Part shown: in pieces, positions 58,608 to 64,000 of the stretch
How positions within the stretch are numbered: position 1 is the first letter of the stretch
Layout of the letters: each line of letters opens with the position of its first letter
DNA from: Sphagnum magellanicum
Lineage: Eukaryota > Streptophyta > Sphagnopsida > Sphagnales > Sphagnaceae
Length of the DNA: 64,000 nt
Assembly: GCA_021904315.1 (NCBI GenBank)
Contig: CM038918.1
Span: forward strand, 6,649,349 to 6,713,348
Direction of reading: 5' to 3'
The notes under the pieces: model-generated
What the model was told of the DNA's origin: nothing
Database searches by the model: none
What the model saw: the letters and a program-made list of their open reading frames with translations, nothing else
Made by a program: the position numbers and the translations under genes

Positions 58608-59491
58608 ATGACAGAGTATGACCCCTCAGAGTTTCACCCTCGTAGTCTGAGGTGTGTTTTCAGCCTAGACAGCAAGCAAGCCCAGTCTGTTTGCGTGCTT
58701 TACAGCTTGCCAGGAAAAACAAAGGTAGAACAACATCTAGCAATTGTTGACCATTTTTTCGAAACACCTACTTTGAAGTCTGAGAAAAACCAGAAGGCAC
58801 AAAATGACAACGAAGACAAGCTCAACACACTCCTTGAACATGCTCAAAAGAAGATCGAAGCACAAATTGCACAATCGCAACAGATATTTGAGCAAGTCAC
58901 CAACAAATTCCTGGACCGTATCACAGCAGCCCAACAATCAGCCCCTATCGCCAATCATGACAATGAGGTTACAAAACAACTTGTTAAGGAGGTGGTGGAG
59001 GAGTCAGGGGGCAGGTGGGTGGACGTTGTGAAGAAAATGGGCAAACAGATGGATAACTTTGTCAGCCAAGGTGAGGCCAGGGAACGCGCCACACGCTCCT
59101 GCAATGCACGTATCATACGATTTGACGAAACAGAAGGTGAAACAACACAACAACTGCTCGATCAAGTCAATAGTCAGGTTCTACAAGGACAGATGAAGCT
59201 AGCCATCAAGGCTGTGGCAGCAGGAGAACTGAGACCAAACCTGGGACTGCGCACAAAAGAGCTGTACTTGTTACTTTTGCTACAGCTGAGGATAGAAAAG
59301 TTGTCTTTCAGAACCGTGTAATTCTGAAAGGTACCCACTGGGGCTTGGAGGAGGATTTGACCAAACAGCAGCAAGAGCAAAAAAGGGCATCATGGCATCT
59401 ATTTGAGAAGGCCAAAGTGGACAAGATGAAAGCTTACTGGCGTGGCGCAGACCTTTACATCAATGACACCAAAGTCACAGCTCAGCACTAG
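58608..59491 (+). pseudogene. LINE ORF1 (RNA-binding/coiled-coil protein), one frameshift
   Basis: This is a nucleic-acid-binding ORF1 protein. From ATG 58,608 it has a Gln/Lys-rich coiled coil (LLEHAQKKIEAQIAQSQQIF). A region ARIIRFDETEGETTQQLL and, after a shift, RAVLVTFATAEDRKVVFQ follow, resembling the RRM-like C-terminal domain of LINE ORF1 proteins. Next is GTHWGLEEDLTKQQQEQKR. A one-base deletion in an A run near 59,260 truncates the product at 237 residues. Restoring phase on paper carries the frame to a TAG at 59,489-59,491. No zinc knuckles are seen. Confidence 0.7.
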
Positions 59492-62400
59492 GGGTGTTGG
59501 GACCAGAGAGCATTACGAGTCTCCTTGTGGAACATCCATGGGGGGACAAACACAAAGCTAAGTACCAGTTCACATATACAGAGATTGTTTGATGAATCAG
59601 ATGTTGTTGCACTCACAGAAACCCACTTGTTCCTTGATGAAACACCACTGCAGATGCCTGGTTTTCAGTGTTTACATAATCCACGCCCTGTATTTGACAT
59701 GAGCTCAGTCAGAGCAACAGTGAAGCATAGTGGTGGTGTTGCAGTATTTGTAAATGACTCTTGGTCAGATTGTGTATCCTTATGGAAACAGAGCACAGAT
59801 GGCACCAGATTGTGGCTACAGTTCCAACGTTCGGGGGTTGCACCGTTGTTTTTGGCTGTAGTATATGCTGCACCCAAAGGGTCCCCATATGCTAATGAAG
59901 GCTTGTTTGATAACATTGCTGCAGAGGTCGGCATGATTCAGGACCTTGGGGGCAGTATTTTACTCACTGGTGATTTCAATGCAAGGACTAGTGCAGCTGA
60001 CGACTATGTTGATTGTCGTTACTTTACAGAGCACATACCTGACACACTGCCATTGGGGAATGACTTCCCGGAAGTTTTGCCTAAGCGACATAACTCGGAC
60101 AAGGGGGGGTTGAAAGGTTGGCACAATGAGTTCTTAGACCTTTGTAGCTCCTCGGGATTGTTCATTCTCAATGGCAGGATCACAGGCGATGTATCAGGGG
60201 AATGCACTTGCCTTGCCAATGGCGGCTCCAGCCTTGTGGATTATATGGTCGCATCACCTGCTCTGTTTGATTGTGCCACATCACTTGTGGTACATAAATG
60301 CCCTCTATTATGTGGAAAAGGGGGTGATTCCGACCACAGGCCACTTTCACTCAACTTGCAGTTACCTTGGCAACATGTGTCACCCACAATTTCAGACTCT
60401 CGTGTAGACATCCGTCGTTTCAAATATGATGCTAGCAAGTGCACACAGTATTGTCAACACTTGCAGCAACAGATTGCCCAGTGCACAGCACAGATGAGTG
60501 ACACAAACAATGTGGACATGGCCGTGCAGTTGTTGCATGATTGCATTTGTAATGTCGTTGCGGCTGTGCATGGCTGCCCTGCGGCACGCACCAGTACAAC
60601 ACAACATCGTCATCAACCATGGTTTGACACTGAATGTCGTAGCAAGCACAAGGAAGTATCTGCATATGCAAAACTTCATCCTAATAGCCATCTAGCACAC
60701 GAATGGAAGAAGCAACTTAAACAGCTACTGCGTCGTAAAAAACGCATGTACAAGAAGCTGCAAGGGCGACAGTTGTGTGCACTAGCAAAGACAAATCCAG
60801 CTAGCTTCTGGAGGCAATACTCTAAGACCAAGGAGCGATCCATTGCTATCAGCAAAACAGACTTGGTTACTGGCTTCCAGAAGCTACTGGAAGGACAATG
60901 CCCCAGTAATCCAGCTGGGGCACAGGGTAGCTCTACAGATCAGGTGGTCTTGAACTTGTCACACCCTTTTGCGAGTGATGCTTGCAGCACACTAAACTGT
61001 GACATAACCTTGGATGAGATTGCACAAGTGATGAGGAGACTCAAACGTAACAAGTCTGCTGGCTTAGATGGCATCAAAGCAGAGTTTCTACTTGATGCTG
61101 GCGATATGTTACACGTGCCACTACAGATTGTATTCAACAAGTTGTTGCAACAAGGTTACTCAGCAAGCTTGTCTACTGGAGTCATTCATGCATTGCACAA
61201 GGGTGGTGATGCCTTGCAATTTGAAAACTACAGGGGAATCACAGTGGGTCCTGTATTGGCTAAGGTGTTTGCCATGATTCTTGAGGCACGGTTGAGCAGC
61301 TGGGCAGAAGAGAGGGGCCTACGTGCTAGGGGACAGGCTGGTTTTAGGAAAGATTTCCGCACCACGGATAATCTGTACATTCTGCGAACGCTCATTGAAC
61401 AAAGCATTCACAAACGCAAAAAGGTGTACTGCTGTTTTGTGGACTTCCGCAAAGCTTTTGATACAGTGCCCCGTGATCTGCTATGGCAAGTGTTAGATGA
61501 AATGGGAATTGTGGGTCGCTTCATGCAGTGTCTACAGAGCATGTATAGCCAGGATAGCGTTAGAGTTATGCATCCAACAGAAGGGCTATCAGCCCAGTTC
61601 CCATGTGGCATTGGGGTCAAACAAGGCTGTCCACTGAGTCCACTGCTTTTTGGACTCTACCTTGATGGACTTGAGAAACATCTAGATGCACTTGAGGGCG
61701 ACAGCCCGCCACAACTGGCAGACATAATAATCAAATTACTGTTGTATGCCGATGATTTGGCATTGATGTCAGAAACCCCACAAGGGTTGCAGAAACAAAT
61801 AAATGCTTTGTCTGAGTTTTGTGTTGTCCGACAATTGGTCATCAATGTGAGCAAGACCAAGGTGGTGGTGTTTGAGAAACACCGCAGTGTAGCGCCAGAG
61901 TTCACATACAGAGGGACAACCATTGAGCGGGTTCAATCATTCAGATACTTGGGCTTAGAGTTACATAGTACAAAAGGCATGGTAGTAGCCATAGCCAAAT
62001 TGACTGCTGCTGGGAAGAAGGCACTGTTTGCATTACACCGCAGATGCAATGATCTGAGCATAACAGATCCGGAAGTAATGTGTCAGTTGTTCGACTCACT
62101 GGTACGCCCAGTACTGAGCTATGCATGCGAGGTGTGGACAGGTTGTACAGGGGCGAAAGGGTTGCAACAAGCAGAACAAGTTCATAGAATGTTCCTGAGA
62201 GGAATATTAGGGGTCAATAAAACAACAAGCACTTTTGTTGTGTTGGGGGAGTTTGGAAGGTATCCATTAGAATATTTTTGGTGGCAACAAACTCTCAAGT
62301 ATTATGATAGATTACGGAAATCCACAGCAGATCGTCTGTTGTCCTGTGCCTACCAGACCCAGATCCAGATGCTCAGCATGCTCAATGATAACCAACAATG

Positions 62401-62965
62401 TTGGCTCCGGAACGTGCAGTTGTGGCTTAAAGACCAAGGTGTTCAAGTTCTCTATGCTAATATCAAATGTGCTATAGCAAGGGCACGGGCTTCTTACCTA
62501 GAATCCACTTATGGTGACCAGGTCAGAACCAAAAGTAGCAGATTACGTACATACCAGCTGATGAACACAAGCTGTACAATAGAATCTGGATACTCATATG
62601 CACATCAGAGGTATTTGCAAGTGATCACAAATGTTCAACTTAGGCATTCTTTGTCAAGGTTCAGATGTTCAAACCATCGTTTGGAGGTAGAGTGTGGCAG
62701 GCATGCAAAGCGTGAGAGTGTCCCGAGGAGAGATAGGATTTGTCGTCTATGTTCCCTAGGAGCTGTTGAGGATGAAGACCACTTGTTATTAGTGTGCCCA
62801 GCTCACCATGACATTCGTTACAAGTTTAGTCAACAGTTAGGGAAACAATTGACACCGTGCACCTTACTTATTGAATTGATGCATTCGGCTAATCAGAAAG
62901 CGGTAGCTTTGTACTTAGTTTCTTGCCTAGACAACAGGAGTGTTTTGATCAAGTCAACTTTGTAA
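59492..62965 (+). CDS. LINE ORF2: APE endonuclease plus reverse transcriptase
   Basis: The frame is open from the codon after the ORF1 amber stop to 62,965 (1,157 codons). The APE-type endonuclease comes first: SLWNIHG, TETHLF, LTGDFNA (about residue 160) and SDHRPL (about 280). The reverse transcriptase follows: LKRNKSAGLDGIKAEFL, CFVDFRKAFDTVPRD (motif A, about 645), GVKQGCPLSPLLF, and LLYADDLALMS (catalytic YADD, about 750). Near the C terminus is a Cys/His cluster, CRLCSLG..DHLLLVCPAH. There is no RNase H. No ATG occurs before the APE core; the first in-frame ATG (59,654) lies past WNIHG and TETH. Translation therefore probably depends on readthrough or reinitiation. All catalytic motifs look intact. 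Confidence 0.92.
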   Translation, partial: GCWDQRALRVSLWNIHGGTNTKLSTSSHIQRLFDESDVVALTETHLFLDETPLQMPGFQCLHNPRPVFDMSSVRATVKHSGGVAVFVNDSWSDCVSLWKQSTDGTRLWLQFQRSGVAPLFLAVVYAAPKGSPYANEGLFDNIAAEVGMIQDLGGSILLTGDFNARTSAADDYVDCRYFTEHIPDTLPLGNDFPEVLPKRHNSDKGGLKGWHNEFLDLCSSSGLFILNGRITGDVSGECTCLANGGSSLVDYMVASPALFDCATSLVVHKCPLLCGKGGDSDHRPLSLNLQLPWQHVSPTISDSRVDIRRFKYDASKCTQYCQHLQQQIAQCTAQMSDTNNVDMAVQLLHDCICNVVAAVHGCPAARTSTTQHRHQPWFDTECRSKHKEVSAYAKLHPNSHLAHEWKKQLKQLLRRKKRMYKKLQGRQLCALAKTNPASFWRQYSKTKERSIAISKTDLVTGFQKLLEGQCPSNPAGAQGSSTDQVVLNLSHPFASDACSTLNCDITLDEIAQVMRRLKRNKSAGLDGIKAEFLLDAGDMLHVPLQIVFNKLLQQGYSASLSTGVIHALHKGGDALQFENYRGITVGPVLAKVFAMILEARLSSWAEERGLRARGQAGFRKDFRTTDNLYILRTLIEQSIHKRKKVYCCFVDFRKAFDTVPRDLLWQVLDEMGIVGRFMQCLQSMYSQDSVRVMHPTEGLSAQFPCGIGVKQGCPLSPLLFGLYLDGLEKHLDALEGDSPPQLADIIIKLLLYADDLALMSETPQGLQKQINALSEFCVVRQLVINVSKTKVVVFEKHRSVAPEFTYRGTTIERVQSFRYLGLELHSTKGMVVAIAKLTAAGKKALFALHRRCNDLSITDPEVMCQLFDSLVRPVLSYACEVWTGCTGAKGLQQAEQVHRMFLRGILGVNKTTSTFVVLGEFGRYPLEYFWWQQTLKYYDRLRKSTADRLLSCAYQTQIQMLSMLNDNQQCWLRNVQLWLKDQGVQVLYANIKCAIARARASYLESTYGDQVRTKSSRLRTYQLMNTSCTIESGYSYAHQRYLQVITNVQLRHSLSRFRCSNHRLEVECGRHAKRESVPRRDRICRLCSLGAVEDEDHLLLVCPAHHDIRYKFSQQLGKQLTPCTLLIELMHSANQKAVALYLVSCLDNRSVLIKSTL

Positions 62966-63069
62966 TTGTCGTCAAATGGATCTCTCTGGTCCGAGTATTG
63001 ACGTTAAATTAAAAGAAAGAAAGAAAGAAAGTTCGGTACTGAAATCCTCCGGTATCGAGGTATCACTTA

Positions 63070-63373
63070 GGCCTGCTTTACACTAGGAGTCAGCGCTGAC
63101 AAAACTTGGGGCCAACTTTGAGCATTTTTGGCTTATTGTGGAGGGTTGCAAATTAGCTTCCCAAATTAGATAGTACCTTTTTCCAGCCTTGGGGCCAACA
63201 TAAGGCCATAAATTTCAGCATTTATTACTAACTTGAGGCAGATTGAATTTTTTTAATGAAATTTAGCCTTGACTCCCAGTGTTAAGCCCTTGGGGCTGAT
63301 TTCAACTTTTGCACCAATAGGAATGCTTGATTTGAGTTGAACATTGGCCTTGACTCCTTGAGTGGAGTGAGCC
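63070..63373. mobile_element. TA-flanked MITE (304 bp)
   Basis: The left end GGCCTGCTTTACACTAGGAG then TCA is inverted at the right end as TGACTCCTTGAGTGGAGTGA then GCC. TA dinucleotides border both ends. A second inverted piece, GCCTTGACTCCCAGTGTTAA, lies internally near 63,266. There is no coding capacity. Confidence 0.55.
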
Positions 63374-63458
63374 TAAATATATTGTGTTAAGCGCAAAGTT
63401 AGCACCTCATTAACACCTTTACATGGGTCCTTTCCCCTTACCCCTTTGTATATGGTCA

Positions 63459-63840
63459 AAGAAGGGAATCACACTTTATCACTCAATTTCTACTCCTCTT
63501 AATCTTTAATTATGCCTTAATGGATTCCCACTAATTTCAAGGCAACCCATCCCCCCAAGGGAATCACACTTTATCACTCAATTTTTACTCCTCTTAATCT
63601 TTAGTCATGCCCTAATGGATTCCCACTAATTTCAAGGCAACCCATCCCCCGAAGGGAATCACACTTTATCACTCAATTTATATTCCTCTTAATCTTTAGT
63701 TATGCCCTAATGGATTCCCACTAATTTCAAGTCAACCCATCCCCCAAAGGGAATCACACTTTATCACTCAATTTCTACTCCTCTTAATCTTTAGTTATGC
63801 CCTAATGGATTCCCACTAATTTCAAGGCAACCCATCCCCC
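63459..63840. repeat. Four-copy 95-bp tandem repeat
   Basis: Units begin at GGGAATCACACTTTATCACT at 63,464, 63,559, 63,654 and 63,749. Each runs to AAGGCAACCCATCCCCC with only a few substitutions between copies (for example AATTTCTACT versus AATTTTTACT). The near-identity points to recent expansion. Confidence 0.95.
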
Positions 63841-64000
63841 TCTTTTATCAACTCCTTTATTTTTTTCAGTTAGAGTCCCTTTTCATACTTGTTACATAGC
63901 ACAACCCTACTTCTTCTTCTAGTTATTCCTTTTCTTTAAGTTTCTTGATTATAGTTTCTTTTTTCCTGGCTGCTATGGATAATGAACGTCTCTTTCCCTA

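Larger units (their letters stand above)
58340..63031 (+). mobile_element. LINE retrotransposon, nearly complete
   Basis: A GC-rich 5' region precedes a T17/AAAATTTTTT patch. Then come ORF1, ORF2 with APE and RT domains, a short 3' UTR and an (AAAG)n tail at 63,010-63,031. There is no LTR. I found no clear target duplication, so the 5' boundary is approximate. ORF2 is fully open, so the insertion looks young. Confidence 0.85.

Noticed and set aside
63010-63031. Stand-alone (AAAG)n microsatellite
   Set aside because: It is better explained as the 3' tail of the LINE, directly after its short 3' UTR.

Overview
This window is nuclear DNA from a land plant with a large, repeat-rich genome. Evidence is the long AT-rich intergenic tracts, GT-AG introns up to 2.3 kb, a plant ureide-catabolism gene, a plant-specific VQ-motif gene, and many plant-type transposons (CACTA, hAT, MULE-like MITEs, SINE, LINE). 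The transposon flavour makes me lean towards a non-flowering plant such as a fern or lycophyte. That is inference only; nothing here fixes the lineage.

Layout. From 1 to 7 kb there is AT-rich sequence, a degenerate TAGG-rich repeat field, a 411-bp hAT MITE and a 503-bp fully palindromic MULE-like MITE with an 11-bp target duplication. From 7.1 to 9.0 kb, on the minus strand, lie several small splice-bounded coding segments of a gene I do not recognise. From 9,127 to 27,033 is a candidate hAT composite of about 18 kb. It is bounded by inverted CAGTGTTGGGC ends and holds split hAT transposase pieces. Nested in it are a right-truncated CACTA element (about 13,215-19,985), a relic coiled-coil/cysteine-rich gene and a relic transposase-like gene. 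The CACTA carries a minus-strand TnpA-like gene with an arginine-repeat tail, a SET-domain gene, and a broken TNP2 transposase.

From 27.0 to 32.2 kb is the best host gene: a four-exon ureidoglycolate amidohydrolase (UAH) whose exons join in frame to 477 codons. A three-copy CCAAT-containing tandem repeat lies upstream. From 32.2 to 41 kb there is mostly non-coding DNA with a TA-flanked MITE, a textbook tRNA-derived SINE, copies of a dispersed palindromic repeat, and a decayed intron-bearing HSP90 3' fragment (39.67-40.99 kb). From 41,439 to 45,706 is a complete but dead hAT with a perfect 8-bp target duplication. From 48.1 to 50.2 kb is a less AT-rich island with an intact VQ-motif protein gene behind a TATA box.

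From 53 to 57.2 kb there is a second MULE-like MITE and two back-to-back hAT MITEs sharing a central target duplication. From 58.2 to 63.03 kb is a near-intact two-ORF LINE with a repeat-bearing 5' region and an (AAAG)n tail. Its ORF2 (APE endonuclease plus reverse transcriptase) follows ORF1 in the same frame after one amber stop. The last kilobase holds a TA-flanked MITE and a four-copy 95-bp tandem repeat.

The two convincing host genes (UAH, VQ) are independent of each other: UAH acts in purine/ureide nitrogen recycling and VQ proteins are WRKY/MAPK co-regulators. The most unusual unit is the CACTA element that carries a SET-domain gene beside its transposase genes. No CRISPR array, rRNA gene or intact tRNA gene was seen.
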